NCBI GenBank assembly: GCA_025345505.1
Contig: JANVCC010000062.1
Span: 13,742,809-13,806,808 of the forward strand
Direction: 5' to 3'
From: Todiramphus chloris collaris
Taxonomy: Eukaryota > Chordata > Aves > Coraciiformes > Alcedinidae
Length of the DNA stretch: 64,000 nt
Below the pieces are notes generated by a model that had not been told where the DNA came from, made no database searches, and saw only the letters and a program-made list of their open reading frames with translations. Shown one piece after another: positions 1 through 13,500 of the stretch; the stretch's first letter is position 1, and every line of letters starts with the position of its first letter. Made by a program: the position numbers and the translations under genes.

Positions 1-221
1 TCAGGTCCACCTCCTTCCCTCTGTGGTCCCAGGCAGGGGTCACTGTTTAGCTGCGGTGACCCCTTCACCTCAGTTTCTGGTATTTCCTCCTTCACTTTGG
101 ATTCTGTCCTGAGGAAATGCTGATGACAACGCATATGGAGTTTCAGGCTGAAGTGGCGGGAGGAGGTAAAAGGGCATAGTTGGCATTGAAAGGTCTCACC
201 CCTGTCTTGGTGCTGATGAAC
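1..221 (-). CDS. ZNF827: ZNF827 coding exon 4 (partial, runs off left edge)
   Basis: This exon encodes residues 410-482 of the predicted protein plus two bases of the next codon; its 3' end lies outside the window. The minus-strand acceptor is TTGAACCAG with AG at 223-222, and the exon opens VHQHQDRGETFQC in the frame set by exon 3. The first residues, V410 and H411, supply the last histidine of zinc finger 2. A third C2H2 finger follows (C422, C425, H438, H442; spacing C-X2-C-X12-H-X3-H). After it comes an acidic linker with VKEE, a match to the sumoylation consensus (hydrophobic-K-x-E). The sequence closely resembles mammalian ZNF827 as I remember it, including the HFLRTE segment after finger 3. 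ZNF827 is a nuclear zinc-finger protein reported to recruit the NuRD complex and to act at ALT telomeres; that role is known for the family and not shown here. Confidence 0.93.
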
Positions 222-3200
222 CTGGTTCAAGAGGTGAAAGATAAAAGCATGTATTCAGCAAAACAGTTTACTAGCATTATAGAAATCTCAGCTCTACACT
301 TCTCAGAGAATTAGGAAAAAAAGAAGTTAACTAATGAGTGAACTCTTCCTTCTGAGCACTTGGAAAGAGGTCAGGCCCTAAGAACAGTAGGATTCTTTCA
401 CACATAAGTCAAAGAACATAAACATCAGACTCAAGTGGAAAAAAAAAATAAAAAAAATCAGGAACATCTGTTTGTGCAGCATGGAAATGATGAAGTCTGC
501 TTTGGATCAAACGTTCCTTACAACCAGATCCTGATGAACTGTCAGTGCATAAAATGACTTCCAAACTTTAGTAGCTTTCTTGATTAAAACCCAACCAAAC
601 ACACCAACCCATATCTATTACAGGATCTGCTAAGCACAATCATTCTGTGCAAGCTCATAAATAACAGTTGTTCAGAGCAACTCAGCAAAACACCAACCTG
701 CACAGCAATGCCCATCATCGATTCATACAGCGTTAGAGTGAAAATACAGCACCTGTCAATACCAAAGCACTACTGAAACAGTTGGTTGCAAATTAATTCT
801 ACCAGAAAACAAATAGCTCTGTTAAGATAAAATACAAACATGAGAGATGGTCTCTGCCATTTATTCTGTTTTATCAGTCAGTTAATGATCACAGTTCATC
901 TTACTGTCCTCTTATTTTGACTGCAGGCTCGCTCTCGTGCTCCAGGAGGACCACAATGCCTAGGCTCCTCAGGCCCAATCCTGACTACTTTTTAAAGAAA
1001 ACACTGTCCATCCATACGTAATGGTTTACAGATTTGAACAGACACAATCATTAAGTATACACATATAATTATACAGTTTCTTGTTTAACACAGTTACTCA
1101 TGAAAGGGAAGCAATAACTGAGCCCAGCCACTATGGAAAAGTTTTTTCCCCTAAAGCTTTACAAGTGAATTTCAAATCCTGACAGCAGCACTCCAGGCTA
1201 CTCCCTGCAGAAAGGCAAACACATACATTTGCTCCTTACTAATTGATGAACATGTGATAAGGACAAACTGGCACCAGACTGAGTTCCACATGTTCATTTT
1301 CACTTGTGACTTGAGTTGGTCGGAAACATTTCAGCGAGACAGATTTTTGTTGGAAAATGGCAATTTGTTGAATGCAAAATATTTCACCTGAAACATGGGG
1401 AGGTTTGATGAACTCTTGGCAGACAAGGTGTGATTCCCTTACCCTACTGAATGACACTCTACCACCCACTGCCTGGGCTTGGCTCAGAAGCATCCAACTG
1501 TGCCAGGGATCCAAGGCTTGCTGCTACAGCCTTGGAGTCCAGAAGCCCCGAGAGCTCCAGCTCTAATCAAAGCTGAGCTCTACACCAGGGAGCCTGGGAA
1601 GCCTCGCTTTCGCTAAGGCTTTCAGCACATCCCTGTTTCCTGCAGAGCTCACATCTAGATCCCGAGAGTCCTGTTGCAGACACTGAAGAGCTCTGGGTAA
1701 CAGCAGCGTTTCCTAACACACCTCTGTCAAAATTCAGGTTGGAGTTTTCCATGGTTGTCGATACAATACAGAAAATTAATCTGGCCATAAGAGGAATTCA
1801 GTCACAAGCTCTCATCCACAAGACCTGAATTCAGGTCTGCTAAACTGCAAAGCTGAGACACGTCCCTCTTTTAGTCCTCTTTGCATTCAGTGAAGACACA
1901 TTTCATTAGTGCTGTATAACTTTCCATTCAGTAGTTCTTCAAGGGCTCTGGAGATTAGGTACTAAACAAACAGACAGCAAGAGAGAATTTCTCTTGGCCA
2001 GCAGCTTTGCAGAATGACATTCTCAGTGTTGTATAAACATGACATTTACAGACAAAGTAATTCTAGATTCTTGTAATTGCACCTGACAAAAAAAAAAATT
2101 ATAAAATAAAATTAGAAGCTAATGCTAACCTAAGAGAGTTTTAAAGCAACAAACTTACAGAAGAATAGCAGCACAATAGATTCTAAATATTAACAGGCTA
2201 CAGTGGAAATGCCAACCAGATTGCCTGTCCACACTACTGGAAACAGGATGATCCGTGAGCACAGCAGAATGTGACCGCTCTTCTTCATGAAGAGCACTGA
2301 AATGTAGTAATGGTAGCAACTTCTCTCACCATGGCAACTTTATCTCTCACACCCACTGAGATTCTGTGAGCCAAGGTTTCTCTCCAGGATCCCCTTCAAT
2401 CAACATTTTCCAGCCTACGTATTTAACCACTTCTTCTAGAGGCCCCTTAGCACAATCGTCAATACAATGAAGGCTGTCACTGGTGCAGTCAGGTGGCACA
2501 GCCTGTGTGGGAGCCCACCTTCTCTCCTAGGGGTATGGCATGGCATGCCACCCCTGCAAGAGCTTCTGATCAGTGTACAGGGGACTAATTAATCTGATTT
2601 GGGTTTTTCTCCTGCTCAAAGACAACAGCAGGATCACCAATCAATTTCTCATAAATTAAATTACATTTATAACTTGCAGCCAAGGAATGATAGAATTTAA
2701 ACCCAAATATTTACAGTTCCAAAAGGAAAAACTTTAGATCTACAAAAACCCCCAAACATAGGAAACAACACCAAGTCCAATATTTAGATCCCAATGTCCT
2801 GAGTCAAGTCCCACCATAGGATGGGTTTTTTAAACAATTATTAAAAAAAAAAAAAAAAGAAAAAGGTAAGTGTCAACACCATTAGAAATGGAAAATAACA
2901 ATTGAAGTCCCTTTAAAGGAAAAACTATCAGTTCTTTCTCATTTGCCAGCAGCTAAAAGAGCCATTTGGAGGGAAAAGTCAAGGCAGCAACTACTTGCTG
3001 CAGAGTAAGAAACAAGAAACCCTGTAGAGCTACACAGAAAGCCACAGGGGAGATATCCAGGTCACGCAATGTTAGAGTCCAGAAAGCTGCCTTCTCCCTC
3101 CATGAGGCAGAGAATGGCCCTTACACTGTGCTAACGCTACTCAAACCATCAGATGTCCTCTTTAGACTCAACTGGGCTGTTCCTACAAAGAGCCACAGGC

Positions 3201-3739
3201 AGGAGGAGACAAGAGGGCAGCTGACAGGTTTTCTGACAGTCCAGTCTGCCAGATTCGCATCTCTGAATTATGCTGCAACAAACCACAGTGCACAACCTGC
3301 TCACAGAGAATGGTACTTTCAAAATGCCATCAAACTCCTGTTTGACTTATGTCAGAAACATTTAAGGAGTTCTGCCTTTGGCGTTTATTTCAGATATTCT
3401 CCTTGACTGTGCAAAGTACTTGTATCATCTTTTTCAAACCCGGCAGTCTTCCCAGTCTCAAGCTGTAGTTCGTGGCCCTACAGTTTTTTCAGTGTGTGCT
3501 TGATATGACATAGGCAATAATTCTCAACAGAACTACAGGCTCCTTAGAAACTTTTTAATTTGAGGACTTGGGTACAAATTATCTAATGGTCAATTAAAAA
3601 AACCTTATTTATTTCATTTTCTCTTGCTGCCTCCTCATTCTTACGCTACAAGGAAGCAAAAAAAAGAAGCTGTTCACTTTATCTCCTCTATCATGTGCAT
3701 TATTTTCATCATACCTCCTTTCTATACCCAGCAACCCCC

Positions 3740-4680
3740 TTTTTTTTCAGTTTCTTTCTTCAAAGGCAGTTCTTGCCATCCCACTAATCATTTTCATTGC
3801 AGCCTTAAAACCCCTTCTATTTCTGATCCATCTTTTTGATGCAGTGACCAGAAGTGAATGCTCTAAGTGGCAGCACGCCATATGTTAATAATAGCATTGT
3901 GATATTTTTAGTGTTATTTCTCTTTTATTCTACAGACACTCAGGTATCTAATGCACTTTTGAATCACTGCCGCACATGCCAAGAAAAGGCCTTCATTGAG
4001 CTGTCTACAACGATACCCAGAGATTTTCCATGAGTACTTACAGTTCATTACAGCAGACAGCCAGGTGCATGGCTGCTCGTGTTTCCAAGGTGCAGTACCT
4101 TGTATTTGTCAACAGTAACTTCATTTGCCCCCTTGTTTATCTGTAAACCAGCCTCTTTATTCCCTTTCAAGCTTTGCTTTTCTCATCTTGATTCACGTGC
4201 GTGAGGTTGTATCGCCTGCAATTCCCTTACCCACAGACATCATTTTGTGCAGACTGCATTTGCTAAAATATGCACAATTCCACTCTTGGCAGTGGAACAC
4301 CCCTCCCTTAGTCTTTTGTCATGCTTAAAATTGCTAATTCCTTCCTACCCTTTGTTTTACTGTCTCTTGGTGAATTTCTTAATTTGCCATAGTACATCAC
4401 ATCACTTAATTTATTTGGCAGCTTCTCAGTGAGAGGCTTTGCCAAAGGCTTTTTTAAAGACCAAATAAATTTCAACTGGTTCTCAAGTCCATGATTTTCC
4501 TGACATGCCCAAAACATCTCAGTAGAGGAACACATGATTTTCTTTTACAGAAACCGCATGGCCCTATCAGATCACATCCTTCACATCACTGTATTCTTTC
4601 TGTTACCTTTTTTGCTGACATACTAACGTTTCTGGTATCGTAGTTTCTCACAGTATCAGCAGTTTCCTAAATAATCTTTT
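3740..4680 (-). repeat. Old, decayed CR1/L3-like LINE fragment
   Basis: I recognise the plus strand as the antisense of an old amniote CR1-type LINE. Diagnostic stretches are near 3840-3920 (the 'gaccagaag...' region), 3991-4034 ('cattgagctgtctacaacga'), 4092-4130 ('ttgtatttgtcaacag') and 4545-4564 ('ttacagaaaccgcatggccc'). Read on the minus strand, their order fits reverse transcriptase: the HGF-x-KGRS-like block first, then the segment after the FADD box. No long open frame remains, so the copy is inactive and probably ancient. The family assignment rests on memory of repeat consensus sequences, and the edges are approximate. Confidence 0.6.
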
Positions 4681-5578
4681 CATACTTAAAAGCAACATCC
4701 TTGATGATTTACCAGACAATGTAAGTCATGGGAAATACATGGTGGCCTGTACAGAGGTACCACTGTTAGAAATACATGGGGTCCCACCTAAGAGGGTACA
4801 ATGGGGTACAAGTAGGGGTGAGGGAACAGTGACATAGGCATGACCTGCAGTTCTCTAATACTGGTGAGCTACAACTTTTCTATTCCCCTTCCTTCAAGCT
4901 GGGATAAATGCTTTGCACAGACTCTCCTTTCCAGTTACAAGGCACAGGAAGGGAAGGACTGGCATTCACCTTTCTTTTGTGGGAGTTAACAGGGTTTTTC
5001 CATTATTATTTTTTAAACACTTAGAATAAGAGGAAATTTTTTTTTTTTTTGAGAACCTTCACCCCTAAGCAAAATCAGAACATAAGGGACTCAGGGTGCT
5101 GAATCCATTCACTACTCTATTTGCTCCCAGCTACTCACTCTTCACTTACTTTCTGTGATCTACTGATCAGTTTTTGCTTCTTTCTCAACAACTTTCAACT
5201 GGATTAACATTTCCATGAGGGGCATCTGTTTAAGCAACTACTACAGCCTGGCCACTTGGTCAAACCCGGCTACCACTGATTATTTTTATGGTTTGTTTGG
5301 TTTATTTTTCATGTCTTTTAAGAAATGCCTTCTTCTGCAACTACATATGAGTACACTTAAGAGGTTTCCATTCTGCATCTGTCATGAGCCCTCTGCATTT
5401 TCATTGCATGTTCTTTTCTGACAAGTCCCTTCATTTTTAAAATATTGCTTTCAGAACTTTCAAAAGTTTAGTGCTAGAGTGCTAGTTTTGACATGGTCAT
5501 TCCCCTCAGGACACATACATCATTTATGTAGTATTTTCTTTTTGAAACTATTTCCTTGCTTTTCTTGAAAGCCAAAGG

Positions 5579-5599
5579 AAAAAAAAAAAAAAAAAAAAA
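5579..5599 (+). repeat. Poly-A tract (21 A)
   Basis: An uninterrupted run of 21 A within intron 3. It is followed by 'gagctgggctggactagg', which weakly recalls a CR1 3' end. It could be a retroelement tail or a plain homopolymer. I could not identify a retrocopy next to it. Confidence 0.7.
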
Positions 5600-8500
5600 G
5601 CCTCTCTGCAGAGCTGGGCTGGACTAGGTGTTCAAAAAAAATATTTTTTTTTCTTTAAGATTTAAAGTATCAATGCATATCCTGTCTTATCCTTGTCTCA
5701 TATGCGAAAAGTGACAGGATTAAAAGGCAGATATTTGGAAGTCACTTGTGGCACCTGTCTGAGACTCAGGGCACAGATTTCACTTGCTGGAAAGCTGTGC
5801 CAGTTTGTATTACCTCCTCTCGGCTGAGGAGAGGCAATGGAATCGCAGGCACCTCCCAGGGCTCTTTAAGGTTAGCTTAAGCCAAACTAAACAAAAATAT
5901 CCTCCCATAGAACACAGTCAAGCTCCTTCTCCCAGTACAGTGAAGATGCTTTGAAATAATACCTGTCCCATACTTCACCAAAAAGGATTAGAAATGCTGA
6001 CCCTGTCTGAGGAAGGAAAAGGGAAAAGCAAGTCACTATGAAGTAGGAAGAACCTCGCTACATTTTTAGGGCCTCTCCTTATTCCCACTAATTAGTAGCC
6101 TCTCCCTAATCAGGAGGCCGATTATAACCCTCTTCGTATTACACAGGAACACTAATCTGAGGTCTCACTTACGTGTGCCCTCTTCATAAACAACAGAAGC
6201 AGGAGGATCCCGTGGCTGAGAACCACATGACCTGTCTGCAATTGCATCTCACTCTTTTGTTAAGCTTAATCTTTTCTTTCCTCATTCTCTGTCATACCGT
6301 TGTGTTTCAGCGTGTGGTTGCAATGCCCAACTTCTTTTCCACTGCTAGAAGTGCTGGCTCACTGGTTTCTGCCTTACATCTATATAGCAGCACAAGGAAC
6401 ATTTATAGATATTATTTTTGGCCATATGCTCCTCTTCCTCATGCCCCCTTCCAAGTGCTCAGGCTAATATCCTGTTGCTTTCTTGGAACATTTCTGTATG
6501 ATCTCACAGCCTATCCATCCACCAATTGCTGAGGAAGGTAAGTGCATGATCCAAAGACACCAATGGGCCAAAGCCTGACTGATGCTTGCGGTACTGCTCT
6601 GAGGTAAATTTAATCCCTACTTCCCTACCAGGAAAAACAGAAAAGCCTGAATACATCTTGCTGAATTACACCACCCATTTCCATTGCTTTCTGCAGATGA
6701 AGTATGTAAGATTCTCTCTCTCATGAAGAAAGCAACACCTTCCAACTGAATATATGTTTAGATCAAAAAAGAGAAGGACTCAAGCACAACTCTTGCTGTC
6801 TTCCTGGACAAGACACCTTTCTCAGTTACCCATTCACTTTGTCCAGCTTCATTTTCAGTATTCTCAGCCCCTCTGGAATCCACACTGTGATACCAGAATC
6901 AAGTCCTGAGATGCTTCCTCCAGGTTCCTGGGAATAAGGGCCAAACCTTGTGATTATGCGTGTACTACAGTTTGTCTCCAAAACTAATAAAATTCTATAC
7001 TGTGACTATTTTAGGATTTTTCTAAGGTGCCTATGACTGTGGAACCTAAATGCAGTAACAATTATACATAACACTGTGTGCCTTAAAAGGCAGTCTACTC
7101 GGCCTCCCTTGTTCATTGTGTATCCGTGTGGAAACTTTCCTTCTGCTTCTCTTCTTGCCTTTCACTTCCTCGCCTCCAGTTGTGAGTTGGTCCTGGCAAA
7201 GTGCCCTTCCTGGAAGAATGCTTCATCAACATGGTGGGTAGCATGTGTAGATCTGAATACGGGTCAGGACTGGAATCAATCCAGCTCTCTATTAAAGTTT
7301 TTCTCTAGCAGGGGACAAGACACCAAAAATGCTGGCAGTGTTGTATTCTGGGGTGATCAGTTTGACATGTTGTAATTACCATGAAATTGCGTGATATTTA
7401 TACTATATAGCTATTATATGTTAACCTAAAGATACACACAATAAGAAAAGCTCATATGGACAAACACAAGCCACTCATCAAAATTAAATCTCTAAATAAC
7501 CAGTTTCAGTGAAAATGCTGACAAAAACCTAGGAAAAAAAGGCAGTGCTTCAGCTCATGGCTCTGCTGCCCAGGAGGAGGACTGCAGCTGGACAAAACAC
7601 CTCAACAGGTTTTGTCTGTCATCCTTATCAACAGAACATAAGTGAAAAACTGAAAAGCACATAAAGGAAAAAAGCTTGGCTTGCGAGTGCATCCTAGAAT
7701 AAAAATTGGCTTATAATGAATGGCAAAGACCAGCCTGGTACCCTAATGTTGAGTAGCCTTTTTGGTTTTGAAAAACATGTCTTCACCTGTAGCTGCAGTT
7801 GACTCACAGGGAGGGAGGGAGAGAGAGACAGAGGCAGCTCTGCCTTCGTGGGTTGCCTGCCAGGAAGGAGATAAGGCCAGATAGCTCCCAGAGGATCCTA
7901 GGACAGCAAAGAGAACGGAAAAATCCAACGGCCATAACCAGAACACTGCATCCTAAGCAGCTCCCAGCTGTGCCATTTCTGATGTGTATTCATTCCACTT
8001 GGAATACTGTTGGCTTATATGTGTGTTAGTTATTATAATCTCATAATTATTTACATAGAGATTTAAAAGCAGCACTTTTTTATAAGAGAAATCTGGTATT
8101 TTTTATTTTTGATCCTATCAATTTATACTTTCACAAAAAGAATTCAAATTATGTCTTATGCTGTTGGACACATGACTAACATGTCTCTACCTCATCCACT
8201 GGCTTCAATTTTGATGTGATACAAAATATTTTTACAAACAGCCTGCTCAGTTGAGAAAAAACATGATCTTTCAGATTCTTGTGCTTGTGATTCTTTACAT
8301 CTATCCATAAGACTGTAACAAGGACGAAAGACCAGATATAAGACATCCAGTTTTGTAAGACAATTGCTTTCATCTTAAATAGGGAGCAGTTTTACCAGCA
8401 GAGACCAGTGAATCCATCATGACCTGCATGAATGCACTGCATTGATTGAGGAAACTTCAGATCCTACATCCATAGTCAGACTGAAGGTGGCTGTAATCTC

Positions 8501-10332
8501 TTACATTGTGTCAAGCAGCTATGGGCTTGACTCTGACCTCAATGATGTCTAACTAAGCATTACCTGGAAATTATTACTATATTACCAAATAATTAACACT
8601 ACTTGTTACATGTCTCTACAAGGGTCTGTTTTAAGATGACATGGGGTCAGTTAATGGAGGGCTTTATGTTACGTGGGGAGCAGAAAAGAGCACAAGAGCT
8701 TCATAGCCATCAATTTGATAGCACACAGAGACAGTGAAAAAGTTCCTAATTTTCTCCAACATCCTACCTGTGGCCACCTATGGAAATCACATACCAAAAA
8801 GGAAGGGATAGGCCCTCAACCTGCAAATACTAATTCTAAAAAGAAAAAAACCCCAAACCAAGGAACAAGAATTTCCACAGGGAATAACAGGGTGCCCCTT
8901 ACAAAGCTGGGGACTGCAACAGGTCTTTGCCAAGGAATAGCAAGCTTCTAGGTGATGCGTGCTTCTGTGCAGGTTGTCAACAACCATATCCAAAAACCCT
9001 TTACTTATTAGGCTGTGTTCCCATTCTTTCTGCTCATATTCTACTCTGGATGACCATATGTACCCTCTAGTCTACATGGAACACCAAGTCCTAAAAGAGC
9101 GAGCCCTAACACCCAACCCACTTGTACCTCATGAGGATTAGCACAACACACCAAGGGACAGGCCTGAGAAGAATGCATTGGTCCTCAGCAGGAGCATTAA
9201 GGGACGAGCCTTCAGACTTTAGGGGGATGATTTCAGACCTAGCAAAGACCTGAAATATATCAAGATCTGCTGTTGTGATCAGCGGAATCAGCTGAATCAT
9301 TTACACCAAAGTGAATAGCTACTTGGGTGTAAAGCAAGGTTAGATGCCAGTCTAGTGACCTCAGATTCTGCAACAGCATACAGCTCAACAGGCATTTCTG
9401 TCCCCCTCCACCCCAGTCTGGTATCCTGTTATGCACATTTATCTAAAACAGACAAAATACTAACCACTATAATAAAATATTTAATCGTTATAAATTATAA
9501 AATTCAACTGCATTAAGGAGGGAAACTTTTTGCACTTCAGCTTCTTCATCCATGGGGTAATGGGACGAGTACCATTTTTGACTCCATCTAGCATGTTCTA
9601 CAGCTTGCAAGACCACGCATTTCATATGTTGCAACTTTGTCGTACTTAGCTCAGCAGACAAGAGAGTTCTTTACATTTTTATACTTTTCTGTATCAAGCC
9701 AGCTGTGGCTTGCTTCAAATGTGATCTTCAGTTTGAGCCTAAAATTTAGGCTGAGTTAAAAGAACGCTTAAAATTTAATGGAAACACTTGAAAACAAAAC
9801 ATTACAATATAATCTGTCATTCATTTTGGTTTGGATGCTTCACTGCTGAAGTGCCTGTAGTTAAAAGACACAGCAAGAAGAGAGCTAAAACTGCAGCTCT
9901 GTCTGTAGGAATCAATGGAGAGATGCCCCACTAGTGCTGGCCAGGTTGGTATGCCCACTCAGCAGGACACAATGGCATGCAGAGATACTAGCTGGCATCC
10001 TGAAAAGCAGCACCGCTGCATTTGCGTGGTGTCACATCTCAGCTTCTGGTCGTTCCAGGTCCAGAACTGAATCAGTCAGAGAGCGCTTGTGCTGCACCAG
10101 GCTGACATAACCCAAGTCAGTTTCCACATTGCATAAAATGGAAAGGCAAGCAAAGGTAAAAAAAAATATTTTTTTTTCCTTTCTCTTTTTATGATCTCTT
10201 AATTTAAATAAAGGCATCACTAGTAGTACAACTAGGGGAATTTTGTTCTTGCAAATGAAATAGGTTTGTTACACTGGAACTTTTTTGATTGATGATTCAA
10301 ATGATTTGATTGTCAGTGAACAGTTTCCTTAC

Positions 10333-10505
10333 CTTCATGTGTGATTTGAGATTGTCCTTGCGTGCGCAGCGAAACGGACAGAGTGGACACTGATGACTTT
10401 TCAAACCTGTATGAATCACCATGTGCCGTTTCCAGTAACTCTTCCTCTTGATAACCAAACCACAGATCGGACACTGGAAAGGTTTTCCTCCTTCTTCTTC
10501 TGAGG
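10333..10505 (-). CDS. ZNF827: ZNF827 coding exon 3 (zinc finger 1 and most of finger 2)
   Basis: This 173-base exon has a long pyrimidine tract and acceptor GCTAAG (AG at 10507-10506) and ends with donor AAG|GTAAGG (GT at 10332-10331). The first two bases, CC, join the final G of exon 2 to make Ala352; 57 full codons then give residues 353-409, starting SEEEGGKPFQCPICG. Finger 1 uses C363, C366, H379 and H383 (C-X2-C-X12-H-X3-H). Finger 2 uses C391, C394 and H407, with its last histidine supplied by exon 4. The linker between the fingers is HTGLKSHQ, a variant of the usual TGEKP linker. The finger sequences are essentially those of mammalian ZNF827 as I remember them. C2H2 fingers of this type bind nucleic acid or protein in the nucleus. 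A second possible acceptor lies 6 bases downstream (see findings). Confidence 0.97.
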
Positions 10506-13500
10506 CTTAGCAGAAGGGGGAAAAAAAAGAGAGGATCCTTTACATCCACTTGTCGAGTACTTTCCCTTGTAAAAATACTCAAGATACCATTTTTCCATGC
10601 TAGAATTTCATCTGCAAAGAGACACATCAGTTAAACGACAACATGTACCAGAAATTTCAGTTCCTTCCCCACGCATATCCCTTTTCCCCTTAATCTAGTT
10701 ATTCTACCTCTAAAAAAAGGTCACCATAATTGATAAAGATTAATGTTCCAAACATCCTTTGGCTAATCAGTAGAGGATGCTACTCTATCTCACCTGGTCC
10801 TAATGGTCCTTATAATTTAACTGAACTGAGATGGATGTCGCTCATAATCATCACTTTGCAGCTTCATTTCCTATCAAAGGCCTGTTGTAGTAGGGTATGA
10901 GAAATATGCTTAACTGTTAAAAAATGATCCATTTCCCTATCTGATGGTTATCCAGCAGAGGAGTGGGATATAAAGCATAGAACAATCCACAACTTAACTG
11001 AAAAGCATGCTGGTGTTGCATATCAGATACATTTCACTCCAGAAGTGAATGACTTCAGAACCCCTGCTGCTGAAATTGTTTAGTTATGGCTCGAGCAGAT
11101 GCTGCTCCAACTCCAGCCATCAGGGATCTTTGGGTTGTGGATTTCCTTATGCTCCTCTAGATGCTAGGGGTCTAAATTTACTGCCTTCCTAAATGTTTGC
11201 ACTCTGCTGTACTGCCCAATTCAGCTAAGATAAGAAAAGGATTTGGTGGCATTTATCAGGCAAACATGATTAGTCTACTAAGTGTAGAGCCATCGCAAGG
11301 TTGAAGGCAAGAGAAATTCCTTGCTGCTGACTTCACACAACTAACCATCCATTCATCTGCTCACCATGATTTCCTCTGCTTAGCATAAAGAAAGGCCTAG
11401 TATTACCATGGAATTGGGTGCCTTTTTCTTCACTGTAAAAGACAGATTATTTTCAAATATCCAGAGCTCAGCAATGTGCATCCTGCTATTTAGAAATTCT
11501 CTCAGAGTATTTCATCTCATTATTATCAGTTATTTCCTACTGATAAGGATACAGCAAACATCAAATTCCCTTGATGAGGAACTAAGTGATAAAAACTTCC
11601 ACAAAGATTTGTCATGTCCTAAAATATAATTCTTGCTATTAGGTAGGAAACACAAACACTGTAATTCAGCTGATTAGGTAGTCATTATGTAAGTACAAAA
11701 AAGGACACATTGTCAAAGCATGCACTTCTGCAAGTGCAGAAATTCTCCTCATGAAATATACTGTAACACTCAACATCTTATCAAATTGTTCTCCTCTCTG
11801 CAGCTCCAAAGAGCAAGCCAAAACCAATGCTGTAATTGCTTGTGTCTCAGCTTTTAAATACTTTCACTTCTTCAGAAAAGGCAGAAGAAAGACAAACCAT
11901 AGAGAAATATATATTGGTAGTATTTTTACCTATCATTTCTTTTCCTTCTTTCATACCTTTTCTCCAGCCTTTGGTTATCATCACAAAGGATCCAGAAAAG
12001 AAATGTGTAACAAGTGATTACCTGCTTTCCACCCCATAAAAATAAATCTGCAAATGAGACGAATCAATAGCAACTTAGCACATTACAAAATATGCAAAGA
12101 ACTGGACTGAGAGCGTGCGACTTCACCAACAGTGACAGTTAATGACACACAGGAATGACATCAATGCTCTCCAAAGCTGAGCCACGTCAGCTCTTTACTA
12201 TACTATATGAACCTCAGCATAAGAAAAAAAATCACGGGCTTTATACTGATGTCTATTTTATGTCGCATGCTGTCAATTAGTTGCAGTGACTCTGGTGAGG
12301 AAAGAATCAGCCAGGGCTTCCCAAAGAAGATCCAGGAACAACAGTGCAAGCAAAAAGTTACACCAAACAAGCATTCAGTGGGGAAAAGAAAGGTCTGCCA
12401 CCCACACTCGTTCAAAAACATCAGAACTTCAGGAGATTCCAGGCTTCCTTTTAAATTTCATCCCAAACACATGAGCATTTTATAAAGTGGACAATATTAA
12501 GAGACTGACAGAAAAGGTAGTCTTCTCTGTACCACTTTACTAGAACTTATGCAAGTAACAATTAGGTCCACAAACCTGACATGCCATTTCAGAGGTGACT
12601 ACGCTCTGCTAAGCCACAGCTCCAGCTTCTTGCCTGAAATAATTCTGAGCAAATAGCTCAACACAGTGGACAAAAGAGCAGCAGGCATACTCTTGCTGTT
12701 AACTTACTCCTCTTTAAATAGCCTCCATCTTTGCTGTTCCTTACTCGTCGACAACTAATTAATCTCACCGAGTATTGATCTCCTAACCAAAGCTAGATGT
12801 TGCTAGTGGGTAAGTGAATCAGATTCATAACAACAAAGCAACCTCAACAATGCCTTCAAAGTTCAAAGCAGGAGAGAGGGAAAAGATCTCTCAAGCTATG
12901 CCTACTGGGAAAGGATGTCTCTCTCTGGGAGCAAGACCAAAAACCCCATGTCTCAAGGAGCAATCAAAGAGACACAAAAACATAAAACACTGTAAAATGA
13001 AATACTATAGTTTGCTTTTAGTGCCATAAGGTCATAGGTGCAAGAGGAATCAGGAACGTGTGACATTTATTTTCACAGCAAACACACACACTCAGCTGCC
13101 CTACTCGACTTTTACAGAGCTGAAATCTGCAGTCAAAGGCCACTAAACAGTGAACTCTTTCTACAAGCTGCACTTCTCCACGGCTGATGGAATTAAGGAG
13201 TCCAGCTTTCCATAAGCAACATCCAGATATGCTAACCAGCAGCATGCTTTTTATTTTCAGTTGCTTAATTATTTCAAAAGGAAAAACTTAACAGCATATC
13301 AGAAAACAGACTTAACGAACTTCTGTTACAAACTTTACACTATAAAGTTTGCTTGGGTGCCAAATGGCAGTGGCCCAGTGCGTATGAACTGAAATGAAAC
13401 ACCCTTCCTCTTGGGATACTAGTCCCATATATTGTAAGAAACAAGCAGTTGTTCCTTGGTTACCAAGGACCTGAGGCAGTCAGCCCCATTGTTATCTTTT

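Larger units (their letters stand above)
222..10332 (-). other. ZNF827: ZNF827 intron 3
   Basis: This intron is about 10.1 kb, with donor AAG|GTAAGG at exon 3 and acceptor CCAG at exon 4. The intron is phase 0 and splits zinc finger 2 just before its final histidine. It is AT-rich and I found no further exon in it. Recognisable contents are an old CR1-like LINE on the minus strand (about 3740-4680), a 21-base poly-A (5579-5599) and short A or T runs (for example 2843-2858 and 5038-5050). Small open frames inside it lack coding character. Nothing else could be identified. Confidence 0.85.

Noticed and set aside
2966-3406. 146-codon plus-strand frame in intron 3
   Set aside because: It is antisense to ZNF827 and resembles no known protein. 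One frame of this length is plausible by chance in a 10 kb intron.
5579-5599. Poly-A runs (5579, 39953, 45837) as tails of processed pseudogenes
   Set aside because: No upstream sequence resembles an mRNA or a SINE, and no flanking target duplications were seen.
13454-13468. CCTTGGTTACCAAGG, a possible RFX or other palindromic site
   Set aside because: It is only a short imperfect palindrome that does not fit the X-box spacing; such matches are expected by chance in 64 kb.
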